A DNA stretch of 64,000 nt from Pampus argenteus (Eukaryota; Chordata; Actinopteri; Scombriformes; Stromateidae), in NCBI GenBank assembly GCA_036937835.1, contig CM072870.1, positions 18,075,501-18,139,500 of the forward strand. The letters are read 5' to 3'. This document shows, piece by piece, positions 12,601 to 24,395 of the stretch. Under the pieces are notes generated by a model. The model was not told where the DNA came from and did no database searches. It saw only the letters and a list, made by a program, of their open reading frames with translations. The position numbers and the translations under genes are program-made. The stretch's first letter is position 1; the number at the start of each line of letters is the position of its first letter.

Positions 12601-15600
12601 GAGACTTCAAGAAACCTTTTTAGCAAACTGATTTTAGAAGTTGATATTGTGATCTTACAGCATTTATTCATTATGTGAAGACAGCAGGTCTAATTTGCCT
12701 CATTTGGTTTTTGACAGTGCCGTGTATCTGGTCCGTCACAAGGAGACCCGCCAACGGTTTGCCATGAAAAAGATAAATCGTCAGAACCTGGTCCTGAGGA
12801 ACCAGATCCAGCAGGCGTTTGTGGAGAGAGACATCCTAACTTTTGCTGAGAACCCTTTTGTTGTCTCCATGTTCTGCTCCTTTGAGACACGACGTCATCT
12901 CTGCATGGTCATGGAGTATGTGGAAGGTAAAGTAGAGAAAAGCTGTTTGCACTGAAGGCATTTAATTCAGTCTGATGTAGAATAGCTGACATAAGCAACA
13001 TATAATAAATGTTGCTTGGGCATTCATTTGACATCATGGAGGGAAAACTTTTGGGGTTTGGTTAATTAAAATTCAACACAGTGCCTGACTTTTGTGGTTT
13101 TGTGTTTTGTTTTTTTAAGGTGGAGATTGTGCCAACTTGCTCAAGAACATGGGCCCACTGCCTGTAGAAATGACAAGGATGTACTTTGCTGAAACTGTCC
13201 TGGCCCTGGAGTACCTTCACAACTATGGCATTGTGCATCGAGATTTGAAACCTGACAAGTGAGAACTTCCCACTTCACTCTTGTTGAAGATTTTTTTGCA
13301 ATGAGGCTGAGCAATTAATCGAAATTGTATTGAAATGGCAAGGCCAATATTTGTTAAAGGCAAAATGTGTCAAATTTAAATTAAATGTTGTCCTGGCCCG
13401 GTAAGTCTCTATTTTGCAACGGATCAGAACGTTAAGTTATGCAAATACAAACTTTTTTTCTAGAAATGCCCTTAGTGCACCTGCATTTTATTTTAAATTT
13501 TAGCAAATTAAATTTTAATTTTCTTAACATGTTCATAACATCCAGTTTGGTCTTTTAGCTTTAATATTTAAGTCTGTATACTTACACTACGCATGTTGTT
13601 GATAAAGTTTTTTTTTGTATTGTTCTTTCCAACAGTTTGTTGATTACATCCATGGGACACATCAAGCTAACAGATTTCGGACTGTCTAAAATTGGCCTGA
13701 TGAACATGACCACCAACCTGTACGAGGGTCACATAGAGAAAGACACAAGAGAGTTTGTTGACAAACAGGTGAGACAGTTTCGGATGTAAGAGTGTTGAAT
13801 TAAAAAATAAAAAAAATTGCATGAAAGAAAGATGTTTTGTGCTGGTTTGCTTGTGCAGGTGTGTGGTACTCCGGAGTACATTGCCCCGGAGGTGATCCTC
13901 AGGCAAGGCTATGGGAAGCCGGTGGACTGGTGGGCGATGGGAATCATCCTGTATGAATTCCTGGTCGGCTGTGTTCCGTTCTTTGGCGACACACCTGAGG
14001 AACTTTTTGGTCAAGTTGTCAGTGGTAAGCAGTGAAATTAATTCAGACTTAAAATACAGTTCTGAAAAAAACTCTGCTTACAGGTTACCAGTTGGGTGTA
14101 GTCTACGGTAATGTAAATTGACGCTTTTGCAAACTTTATGATCCTCTTTGTATTTCTGTGATTTGCAGATGAAATCATTTGGCCTGAAGGAGACGACGCC
14201 TTACCTACTGACGCTCAGGACGTGATCACCCGTCTGCTGAGGCAGAGTCCTCTGGACCGACTGGGAACTGGTACTGCTAGCTTTATTTGATCAACACATG
14301 AAAACTCTGATCCATAATGCAGTGTACAGTATAATGTACTTGGGTGAAAGGAGAGTAAAATTTAAATAATATAATTTAAAGCAATTTGGGAAGGAAGATC
14401 AGAGGAGTTTCATTTTAGGTCTTTAGGCTTTTTGCTGTTTGAGGTTTGCGATGTCGGTCCAGTTTTTGATTGGCTGTGAAAACGTTTTGTCTTCAGGCGG
14501 CGCCTCAGAGGTCAAACAGCACCCCTTCTTCCTTGCTTTGGACTGGAACGGACTACTACGACAGAAAGCAGAATTTATTCCTCAGCTGGATGCAGAGGAC
14601 GACACCAGCTACTTTGACAGTACGTTACAGTTGAGATTATATAAAATGCATTTTATTTAGTGGACAGTATTTTAAACAATGGGTTCTTTATATGTCATAA
14701 AAATGTGTATTGAATGAAAGAACCTGAGGGAGATTCATCTGATCTAAAGGCTCAAACAGCTGACAGCTGGCAGATCCCATGATGGGGAAATTTGTTTAGG
14801 CAACGGCTACAGCTGTTGAGCACTTTCCACAACACAACAGTCGAGGGGTGTTTCCCCACTGTCAAGTTCCCAAATCCAATGTGATGGGTGGAACTAGCTG
14901 CCAGATAAACTTTAATGGAATAAAATGTCTTCCCTTTATCCAGCAGATCCTGCAGAAATTACATTATAACTGGACCAGGTCTCTGGTCTCAATTTTTAAT
15001 TTTAGAAAACATTTTTCAAAATTAATACACAACAGACTCAGTTGATTATGCTAACAGCATTTCATGTAGTTGCATATAAACTGTTTGTCAGCTGTCTGCA
15101 TAATAAACAATATATAGAATGCAATAAAAATTTGATCATGCAGGGCCTTGGTCATGCAACACCTCTTATGTGAATTGTATTATGCGTCTGTCTTTAGCTC
15201 GATCAGAGCGTTACCATCATCTGGCATCTGATGAGGATGAGGAAACCAATGATGAAGAGTCTTCCTTGGAAATCCGACAGTTTGCCTCCTGGTCGCATCG
15301 CTTCAGCAAGGTAACGAGTGAATACTCTGATCTAGTGAAAGTTAAGAGCTTTAAAAAAGTGGACAGCTCGGAAAAAAAGTGTGTGTGTGTCTTCAGTTGT
15401 ACTTAGTCTTTCTTTCTTTGTATTTCCAGGTTTACAGCAGCACAGAACATCTGGCGACTCCGTCCAACCTGAGTTTTTCCTCTGACCGCAGCCACAGTGA
15501 GGACAAGGAGGACCGCGGGGAGGTGGGAGGGTTCAGTCTCTCGCCAAGCCCAGCAGAGGGCAGCGTGGAGCGCAGACAGGCCGGACGCATGGCCAGGTAG

Positions 15601-18600
15601 GCAAAGACATGTCAGTGCTGAGTTTAGTGGTGTGGTGTGTTCTGTCTTGTGCCTGTTGATTTACCCGTTCAACCTGTGTTTGGCTGTTTGTAGCCTTCGC
15701 CCTCGGGCCTCCTCCAGCTCCTCCCAGTCTGAGAGGAGCACCAGCCCTCTGGTGATGAGCAGCACCCACAGCCTGGAGACGATGCCCCGCTTCGCCCTCT
15801 CCACTGATGATGAGGGTAAATCCAGACTGATGTGTTTATAAGTGACTTTAGTGTGAACAATTATATTTATTTGGTTCAAAGTGAATGACCAAAACATTCC
15901 CTTCTTAGGCCATGATGTTTTTTTGTTTTAACATGTGTTCCTTGCAGCTGAGGTGGTTGTTTCAAATCTTCGGAGGATCAGAATTCGCAGCAACAGCACA
16001 GGAGCCAAACACTCATCCCCCAAAGAACTGGCTGGCCCTCGGCGTTTTGGTAACCAGTTGGAGACGCCGGACAGACAGAGGCTTCCCTGTGGAGGAAAGG
16101 TTCCCAAGTCTGCCTCCGTCTCAGCCCTGTCTCTCATCATCACTACAGGTACACGTTTATTGTCACCAAAAAGTAAAAGATGTAATAATAGTAATAATTA
16201 AAGTTTAGAAACACATGAGGCATCATTACTATTATCTATATGTAACAGGAACTCTTAGACATGTATGTAACATACCCAAATTTTGTATAGTCAGAAAAAC
16301 TGCACGTCATTGGGAAGACAAATATTGTTTGCTGATCGTGTGAACACATTCAGACGAAAACAGTCATTTTGTGTTTTTCAGATGACTCACCCGGCGGCCT
16401 CCAGCCCAGTCCCATCTCGCCACGGTCGCTGTCCTCCAACCCCTCATCCCGTGACTCCTCCCCCAGTCGGGATCTGTCACTCAGCCCCAGCAGCCTGAAG
16501 CCACCAATCGTCATCCACACTTCAGGGAAGAAATATGGCTTCACCCTGCAGGCCATCCGCGTCTACATGGGTGACAGCGACGTCTACACAGTGCATCACA
16601 TGGTGTCGGTGGGTGTCATCACGCACCTTAAAAGTTATTGTCAACCATGCTTTATTTTTGTGACCCCCAAACTAGGAACTGAAAGGTATAAAAAGGTGGT
16701 TATGTAATCGTCAAATTAAACTCTTCTTTTTACACTCATCATGTTGCCGTACAGAGTGTGGAAGAGGGCAGCCCGGCTCACCAGGCAGGTCTTCACACTG
16801 GAGACCTGATCACACACGTCAACGGAGAGTCTGTCCAAGGCCTGGTCCACCCCGAGATGATAGAGCTGCTACTGAAGGTAAAACCCTGCTGCTAAGACTC
16901 ATGGTCTGAAATCTGCACTTTTCTTGCATCTTTTACACAAATGAGCAATTCTTTAATTCCTATGAAATGTGCAGAGTGGCAGCAAGGTGGCGCTTCAGAC
17001 CATAGCACTTGAGAACACATCGATCAAAGTTGGTCCGGCTCGAAAAACTAAACACAAAGGCAAGATGGCTCGCCGCAGCAAGAAGAGCAAGAGGAGAGAT
17101 AATTATGACAGGTAAGGATCCGAGGTTTGGTTCCTCTTAGTCGCTGTAGCTCTGCAGTGTTAGTCATTTTTTGTTTTCTGGGGTTAGTAAGTTGTTGGTG
17201 CTTTGTCTCCCTCTAGTGTTAGATACTATTAATTAAAGTCTCAAGTTTGCTGTTTATTTTTTCACCCAAAATGTTTGTCACTCTAGTTTTTTGTATGTAA
17301 TTTTGAATGGAATGTGTTCAAAATACTTGACATCGGTTGGTATAACTTTTTTTATTTGTCACATGCAAAAGGCTCCCACAAGTATGAAGAGCAGAACTTC
17401 ATGTGAGACAATGACAGGATCACATTTCTGACTCTTCCTCTTCCTCCAGGCGTCGCAGCATCTTGAAGAAGTTGTCCAAGCAGAGCACAGTGATGCACAG
17501 CAGTCGCAGCTTCTCCTCAGGTCTCCATCACTCAGTTTCCTCCAGCGAAAGTCTTCCAGGCTCCCCAACACACAGCCTCTCTCCCGGCCCCTCCACACCC
17601 TGCCGAAGCCCTGCACCTGACCATCAGGTCTTTGGTGAGTTCAGTGTGGCTTCTTGTGGTCTTTGACTGTAACATCTGAAAACTAGTTAAATATTCTGTT
17701 TTTATGCAACCTGCGGTGTATAGAAATCTGAAACTGTTTTACCACTATTTTCCAGAAAATAACTCTCCTCAGAGCACATCTCCTTGCTCCAGTTCTCCCA
17801 GTTCTCCTGCCGCACACATCCGGCCCAGCTCACTGCACGGCCTGGGCTCCAAACTCAGCACGCAGCGCTACACCAAGGTGGGCCGCCGGAAGTCAACCAG
17901 CAACATCCCGCCTTCTCCACTTGCGTGTAATTCCTCATCATCCTCCACCCAGCCCCTTTCTCCACAGCGCTCGCCTTCCCCCCTCCCAGGCTTCACCAAA
18001 ACTCTTCACTCCTACCACGGTAAAACACTGTCGCCACCTACTATCGTTAGACACATTGTTCGGCCCCGCAGTGCTGAGCCGCCTCGATCTCCCCTGCTCA
18101 AGAGGGTCCAGTCGGCTGAAAAGCTCTCTGGAGTGTATCATGCTGATAAGAAGTCATACACTCCCCGCAGACACACGCTGGAAGTGCCATTTTATGGTGA
18201 GGGCGAGCTGCTGGGTGACTCTGAAGTAGAGGGGGCCTGTGGAGGCTCTTATACCGGCGTGGACTACAGCAGGCTTGGCAGCTACATTGGCAGCCAGAGG
18301 ATGTGGGACTCTGGGATAGACCGATCAGAGCAGCTGGTCGTGATGCGGAAGCTCAACCTGTCAGAGCGCCGAGACTCCTTTAAGAAGCAGGAGGCGGTGC
18401 AGGAGGTGAGTTTTGATGAGCCAGAGGAGAAAACCAGCACCACTGTTACAGTAACCACCACAGCCCCAGGAGCAGAAACACAACCCCAGCAGCAGCAGCA
18501 CAGGACAGCCTGGATGCTTACTCAACCCCAAACCAGTGAGGAGTTGGAGCTGCAAGTGCCGGTGGTGAGGAGGTTTACCCTGGTGCCCCAGATCGCTGTG

Positions 18601-18840
18601 CAGGGCTCGACAGAGAGCGAGGAGCAGGATGAGTGGGAGCCGTGTTCAGACGGCGAGGACACTAATGAGACGCCTGACCCAGAGGTTGCCACTCCGTCTC
18701 AGCACCAGGCGGTATGTCATCGCAATGACAACAGCTGCAATCAGGCAGCAGAAACCACTTCCACTGCTCCTCAAGTTGGACCGTCAACAAAAAACACGTG
18801 CAGAGAAGAAACCCCACAGAAAGGCCACCTGAGAAAGTAA
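629..18840 (+). CDS. mast3: MAST3, microtubule-associated Ser/Thr kinase 3 (5' partial)
   Basis: AGC-type kinase with a PDZ domain; mammalian MAST3 is brain-enriched and phosphorylates ARPP-16 (family knowledge). Exons: 629-717, 2174-2246, 4925-5003, 6231-6388, 8000-8075, 8402-8611, 10660-10761, 10992-11124, 11803-11864, 12360-12451, 12718-12926, 13120-13258, 13636-13768, 13859-14026, 14169-14270, 14497-14619, 15198-15310, 15430-15596, 15694-15815, 15948-16148, 16382-16608, 16755-16877, 16974-17111, 17450-17634, 17756-18840. Together they give 1435 residues plus stop in one continuous frame. In window numbering, a Ser-rich N-terminus and the MAST pre-kinase domain (DUF1908) come first. The kinase spans about 343-620, with SNGAYGAVYLV (P-loop), FAMKKI (Lys), HRDLKPDN, DFGLSKIG and CGTPEYIAPEV. 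A PDZ domain follows at about 893-985 (KKYGFTLQAIRVYMGDSDVY), then a Ser/Pro-rich tail. The tail element SERRDSFKKQEAVQEVSFDE and the nearby VPQIAV motif favour MAST3 over MAST1/2/4. Translation starts left of the window. Single-base exon-edge errors are possible. Confidence 0.95.
2274..2297. repeat. poly-C tract (24 C)
   Basis: An uninterrupted run of 24 C lies 27 bases after a mast3 exon ends at 2246. The complementary strand is a G24 run, able in principle to form quadruplex structures. Run length is likely polymorphic and prone to sequencing error. Confidence 0.9.
5897..5930. repeat. Perfect 15-bp inverted repeat (hairpin)
   Basis: The left arm aatcatccacttagc (5897-5911) and right arm gctaagtggatgatt (5916-5930) are exact reverse complements around a 4-base loop. 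It lies in a mast3 intron. The stem is too short for a typical microRNA precursor, and no function is evident. Confidence 0.85.
7276..7309 (+). other. G-rich block, candidate G-quadruplex
   Basis: Four runs of at least three G (5, 4, 3 and 6 G) are separated by loops of 6, 9 and 1 bases in a mast3 intron. This fits a relaxed quadruplex pattern. Formation is inferred only from composition. Confidence 0.4.
11699..11791. repeat. TC/TCTG microsatellite
   Basis: About 90 bases of (TC)n mixed with TCTG units sit just before the acceptor at 11801-11802 of a mast3 exon. The repeat probably forms an extended polypyrimidine tract for that splice site. It also creates low-complexity Ser/Leu reading frames that are not genes. 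Confidence 0.85.
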
Positions 18841-21800
18841 CGGCTCACCACTGTACTCATTTCAACTGCTCATATCTTTCTTTCACTTCTTTCAAGGGTC
18901 TTTCTTTCCTCTGGGGAAAAACTCACAGGTGAGGGGGGACCTGCTGTAAGACACGAAGATTTTACTTGAATTTTTCTATTGTAAATATTTGCCTCAAGGC
19001 ATTGTGGACCTTCTGGTCTTATTTATTACATTTGTAAACTATGATGAGTGAGTATCAGTAAAAGTGGGACGTACTCCTTGGTTGAATAGCCAAGGCTCAA
19101 CATTTTTGTATCCATAAAATGTGGTTTTATGTCTTTTGACTGGATTTTTTTTTTTTAAATAATTGTCAATTTTTTTTTAAATACATTGCAGTAGTTTGAT
19201 GCTAGGAATAATTGTTGTAGGACCAAACGGTACGAGAAGTCATTTTTAAAAGCTGAAGTTATGTTTATTTTTATTTTTTCTCTTTGTCAGTGTCAGTTTG
19301 AGCAGTGCAGCTTCCAGTAGTGTAATGATCTTAATCTCCATCAACCTAAGAATGGCCTTTGGTTCATACTGTGAGCAACATGGTCGATGATGGTCAGTTG
19401 TATCTACTGTATACAGTATATACTACTCTGCATATTACAGGCCAGTCTCATTTTGCTGCTTTGCTCTAAATAGGAGTTAACATAGAAACTACCAGGCCCT
19501 TATAATGCTTCACAAAAAATCAGCTACTCAAGAGTTATAGTTCTACAAAACTGGGAAGTTTTGCACAGCTAGAATTCTTCCATTTTGCACTTGTCAGACG
19601 GAGCTATTGTTCACCAAACAATCACAGGGATAAGAAAAAAAAGTGCTGATTTTCACTCGTCTGCTAATCGAAGACAAGTAGCTGCGACCTACGTCTCTTG
19701 ATGACTTACTTCCTGAATTTTTCTGCTTCGTTACACCAGTAGGACGTCCGTTAAACAGTTGATCGTGTTATTTGCAGTGTGAATTCATGGTCATAGTGTT
19801 GTTGTTTGTAATAATCACACTGACAAGTACAAGGTGTTATGAAGCCAAATCAGAAAGGGTATTGCGTGCCATGATATCAGTGCAGTGTCCTCTAAGCCAT
19901 ATCTTTAAAGACAGAGATGTTATTTGAAATCATTTGTGTTTTGAAATCTAAAAACCGAAGTATCTCCACAATCTCGACAACATCTCGCTAAAAATGATTA
20001 AGCGCTGGATGTTGCAGAACATGCGCTGTGGCTATGTGAAGTTTTTCTTGCTGCTCAACATTTGACATTGTAAACATTGATTCAGAATGGCGCTGCGTCC
20101 TGCTGTAATACCTTTCTTTTGTTCAAAGCATGTAAACACACTGAGTAGCTAAATGGAGCTCTACGTCATCTTCAGAGGAGGGAATCGCAATCACAGGAGT
20201 AGCTTTTGTTTTGAGGTTGTTGGTTGTTTTGTTTTTTTTGGTGTTGCTTTCCTTACTGGTAGTAACAACAACCTAGAAAAGTGTTGGATCCTCGTGTGTT
20301 GTTTTTTTTGTTATTTTTTTTCTTTGCAGTATTTTTTTTTTTTCCTGAAACTGTAGCTTTTGTCTTTGTTTATTCCCATAAGCATGTGGGAGACACCATG
20401 CCTAAATGACCTGTTCCTACTTAATTAACTGTGTAATGATGTTTACATTGGGGGTGAGGGGAGGTGCACTAATGTATGTTGTACCATAAATAAATGTGGA
20501 AGGGAAACTGAGAACATTAGAGGGACACATTTGCATTGAATCTGAACCCAGGGCTTGTTTGAACAAATGTTTTGTGTCTTTGTATTGTACAAATATATGA
20601 TGTATATTTTGATAACGAGGCTATGTATAATTCCAAATGTGTTGAAGGACATGATATGCACAATGACAATTTGTGGCACCAGGAGTTTTCTTTGTCGAGA
20701 CCTGGCGCCTACATTACCCAAAATGCAATTCTGTCAGATTTGGGGGTGTTATGTTATGCTATTAGAAGCTAACGTAGTCTTGAGCCGTTATCCTCAAGCA
20801 GACTCCACATCCACATATTATTTTTTATTATTACTTTACTGTTTGTAGTCTTTGAAAGTTTAAATTAATTTACCAGATTTTGTGCAGCTTCCTCTGAGCC
20901 ACAAAAAACATATTCCCTTTTTCCACATATGCAGTAGTGTCTCCCGAGACCTGTAAAAAGTTTTGTTGTGTAAAATTGGTGGAGTTCACCTTTAAGTCCC
21001 CTGTCCTCCAAAAAGGAAAAAAAAAAAGTCCAGATGTCATGTCAGTGAACAGCACGAACAAAGTGCGTTACTGAGGTTATTTTTGCAGTCTGACAGAATT
21101 GTTTACAATGAACAAACATGCTATGTACTGTACAAACGTTTTATATCCTGTGGCTGTATATGTTATAACAACCCTCTTTGATACAATGAAAGAAACCTAC
21201 AGTCATAGAAGTTACATATCTGTTTTTTGTTTTGTTCTTTTCAACCTGATCTTAAAAGAGTAATTCAGCACCAAACTGGAAAGCAGGCAGTTTACAGTAT
21301 TTACATGCACTTAAGTAACAGTGTTATCATCATCGTCATCATGTTGTAGTTACCTGCAAACACTGATGTTTGGACCATGTATACACTTAGTTTGAAAACT
21401 TAACATGGATGCTGCAGTATCAAAAATAAAACAAATACAATTAATTACAATTACAAATATAATTAATACACCTCATATTTACCAGTCTTGGCTCAAAATA
21501 TGGCAGAAAGTTTGGTAGAAATCTTTAAACGGATTACTGACCTGCTACATGTCAGCATCTTGCAGTACGTGTGTACGTGATTTCTCTTAACAACCTGGCT
21601 TCTTATGTGAATGTAAATATAGTCATCACTTAACTGATCTCTTCTGATTGAAAGACAATGTCTGTTGCACCTGTAGTGCAGTGATGTCACAAATGTAAGG
21701 CGAGCGCTTCTCAGCTGGTGTTCAGATACTCTTAGAGGCAAACTGGCAGTTTAAACTGTTGTACATGTGCACGTGTTCTCCCGTGGACTCTTCTGTTCAG

Positions 21801-21915
21801 TGCATGCTGCATGAGACAAGCACACATCTGTAATACTTGATCGCATGGTATACCGGCGTTGTCGCCTGTACTGTGTTTTCTTGTGCAACAAATAAAATTT
21901 GTATTTCTCTTTGAC
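18841..21915 (+). other. mast3 3' UTR
   Basis: After the stop codon at 18838-18840, about 3 kb of AT-rich DNA runs to a canonical AATAAA at 21891-21896, followed by T/GT-rich sequence. I read this as one long 3' UTR, a common feature of neuronal kinase genes. A Pumilio-type octamer TGTAAATA lies at 18980-18987. No other gene is seen here. Confidence 0.6.
21891..21896 (+). terminator. Polyadenylation signal (mast3)
   Basis: AATAAA is followed within 25 bases by a T- and GT-rich stretch. It is the last canonical signal before the ndufa7 promoter region. Confidence 0.55.
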
Positions 21916-22241
21916 TCATCTTGGTGTTTTATGTGGATTTATTTACTAAAACATGCAGTGTTATTACACATTTCTGGTGTGGAAAAATAAGTGAAATGCA
22001 GTTTTTTCAGGTTTGAACCAGTGTTTTGATTCTCTCAAAAATGTGTAATTTTTTGGACAGCTATGGACATACTCAAGTACAAGTGCCTTACTCTCCACCA
22101 CTGAATATGTTTAGTATAAGGTAAAATACAATCCGTCTGTAATGCAGCAGGAGTCCCTCCAGGTGTCAGTAAAGAGTCGAGAAGAAACTCGCTCACATTA
22201 CAGAAGAAGAAGAAGAAACTGTGTCCTTCACAACAGCTAAC
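21916..22241 (+). promoter_or_regulatory. ndufa7 upstream region and 5' UTR
   Basis: A gap of about 325 bases between the mast3 polyadenylation signal and the ndufa7 start. It must contain the ndufa7 promoter if transcription starts locally. A purine-rich (AGA)n patch lies at 22202-22218, just before the start codon. I see no TATA box at a convincing distance. Confidence 0.4.
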
Positions 22242-23644
22242 ATGGCTACAGCCACCAGAATCATTCAGAGGCTGCGAAATTTCCTATCAGGGGTAAGAAA
22301 TATAACCATGGACCAACTTAAAACTGGAAGGAGGACGACCTGACAGTGTAATACAAGTTTATTTACGAGCGACTTGTCGTAATTGACCTGCTTCGATTAC
22401 CGTTAGCGTTTAGAAGCTAACGTTCACCAGCAAAACGACACCGAAGTTAGCTTCTGATTTAGGGTTAAGGTAACAACTGTGAAACAACTATACTTAGACT
22501 TGTCAAATCTGAACTATATTATCATTATCATCATTATTATTAATATTTGACAAGTGTAAGTATAGTGTTTTTGTATCTGGTCTATTGTGGTAAATGGTTG
22601 CTGCTAAACATCATTATTTACGTTTCCCTTTATTTCCCCCTTAACCCTGAGTCGGAAGCTAAATTCAGCGTGGTACCAGTCGAGTTGGGTTTTTTTTATA
22701 TTAGTCACATGATATGATGATAACAGTGCTGGTTTTTAGATGAATTAAAGTTGTGTTTCTTTCTTTCAGCACGACCTGCAAAGCAAACTGCAGCTGCGAT
22801 ATGAGGAGATAGCAAAGAGGTAAGACTGTGACCCACTGAAGTAGTCACAGTGGTGGAAGTAGATATACCACAATGTAAAAATACTACATCACAGGTAAAA
22901 GTACACTTCTGTCTATATCCAGCTCATTATGTTTTTACTGGTTTACACAGTTGATGTCTGGTAGATTTGTTAAAGGACCAGTCCTTTTCTTTTGTGATGT
23001 GTTTTTAGCTTTCTGGGGTTTCTTTAGGATAAACTAAAAAGGCTTGAGGAGTTAGCATGAGCAGCAGTCTCTCAGTAAACCTGAGGTACAGGCTGATTGT
23101 TTGCTAATGCTTCTTCTGTAGGACGCAGGCTCCACCCAAACTGCCAACGGGCCCGAGCCACAAGTATGCCAACAACTACTACTTCGCCAGAGATGGACGC
23201 AGAGAGTCGGTACCCGCCACAGTCATCATGTCTTCACAGAAGGCGCTCACTGCTGGCAGGTAAAAGACTCAGTCGATGCATGTAAATCATTTTAATAACA
23301 ACCACATAAAGATGTTGTTGAACATCTTACTGTAGTTGAGTTAATGTGGAAAACAGAGCAGTCAAGCCTGATGGATAGGGATGAATTACTCAACCATTTT
23401 TTCAAATAACAGTTGAGTAATTCTGTATGTGTTGGTGTCGCTGCAGTGAGAAATGTTACAATGACATCTACTGGACCCCTGATTAAAAATGTATATTTTT
23501 GTTTTATTTGTATCAAGTTTTTCAGCATGCACTGGTATTTGTCTTGACTTTTCTAGCCAAGCTCAAGTCCCAGCGAAGCCTCCAGTAACCCCGGGTGGTG
23601 TATATAAGGAGCCAGCTCTCTCCACCGACCAGCCGTACCTCTGA
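22242..23644 (+). CDS. ndufa7: NDUFA7, NADH:ubiquinone oxidoreductase subunit A7
   Basis: An accessory subunit of mitochondrial complex I (B14.5a) in the matrix arm; it has no catalytic residues of its own (family knowledge). Four exons (22242-22292, 22770-22819, 23122-23259, 23557-23644) give 108 residues plus stop, close to the usual 113 or so. The protein opens MATATRIIQRLRNFLSG and carries the diagnostic PPKLPTGPSHKYANNYYFAR block. It ends in a short Pro-rich tail, ALSTDQPYL. All junctions are GT-AG and in phase. The start is the first ATG, placed by homology to the family's N-terminus. Confidence 0.96.
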
Positions 23645-23751
23645 GCAGCACGACTTATCCTTATCCAACGTCAACAACCTCATTTCTTCCTTCAAATATC
23701 TGCTGCAGAGGCCTGACTGTGTTGGTTGTACCCTGTACAATAGAAAGTGTG

Positions 23752-23757
23752 AATAAA
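23752..23757 (+). terminator. Polyadenylation signal (ndufa7)
   Basis: AATAAA lies about 108 bases after the ndufa7 stop codon, giving a short 3' UTR as expected for a housekeeping gene. Confidence 0.7.
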
Positions 23758-24259
23758 ATGTGTTATATGTTTAAGTTTTTCTGTCTAACTGGTTATTATT
23801 GTCATATGAAATAGATGTTCAATTGTCAGTGGGTTAGTGATGTACATACTGGAACAGAGGACATGGACTGCGACAGTCCAGCCTCACAAAGTCAGAAACT
23901 TAAAGGTTTGTTCACGTGACCTCATTTCAAAAGTCAAACACGAAGTTGCTCACAAACAGTCGGAAAAGTTAAAATACCTATATTTTATTATTTTTAGGGG
24001 TTTTGACTATACATGATGCACCTGTCGCAGCATCCATTGAGTCTTTAATTTTAAGTCTGAATTTTCTCCCATCATGTAGTAAAATCAGTTTTTGTGTCTT
24101 TGAGGTACAGTTTTATGCATATTATTATTATTATTATATACTGAACACTGTAAACAAACAATATATAAAAGAACATATAAACACTGAAATATGTTTTTCT
24201 CATAAAAAAATAAAAAAAAAGACCGACGTTGAAAAATATCTACTTCATTTGACTCATTT

Positions 24260-24395
24260 GGATGTCTGACGCTCGTGTGTTAAAACCGACGTCGACCGTT
24301 ACGACGTGAGCTTTTCGTTCATGACGTGCCGTTTGACTCTGACGTCATATTTGTGCGTCACGCTGCAGCGGCGGCAGCTGTGGAGGACATCCAGC
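24260..24395 (+). promoter_or_regulatory. CRE-containing promoter of the LDLR-like gene
   Basis: A perfect palindromic cAMP-response element TGACGTCA lies at 24340-24347, about 50 bases before the start codon. Several half-site or related motifs surround it (cgacgtcg, acgacgtg, tgacgtgc, tgcgtcac). The CpG density is clearly higher than in the flanking AT-rich DNA. Control by CREB/ATF-type factors is inferred from the motifs only. I did not find an obvious sterol-response element. Confidence 0.45.

Noticed and set aside
17921..18229. Alternative + frame open reading frame in the last mast3 exon
   Set aside because: Shadow of the long Ser/Pro-rich mast3 frame; no splice or family support.
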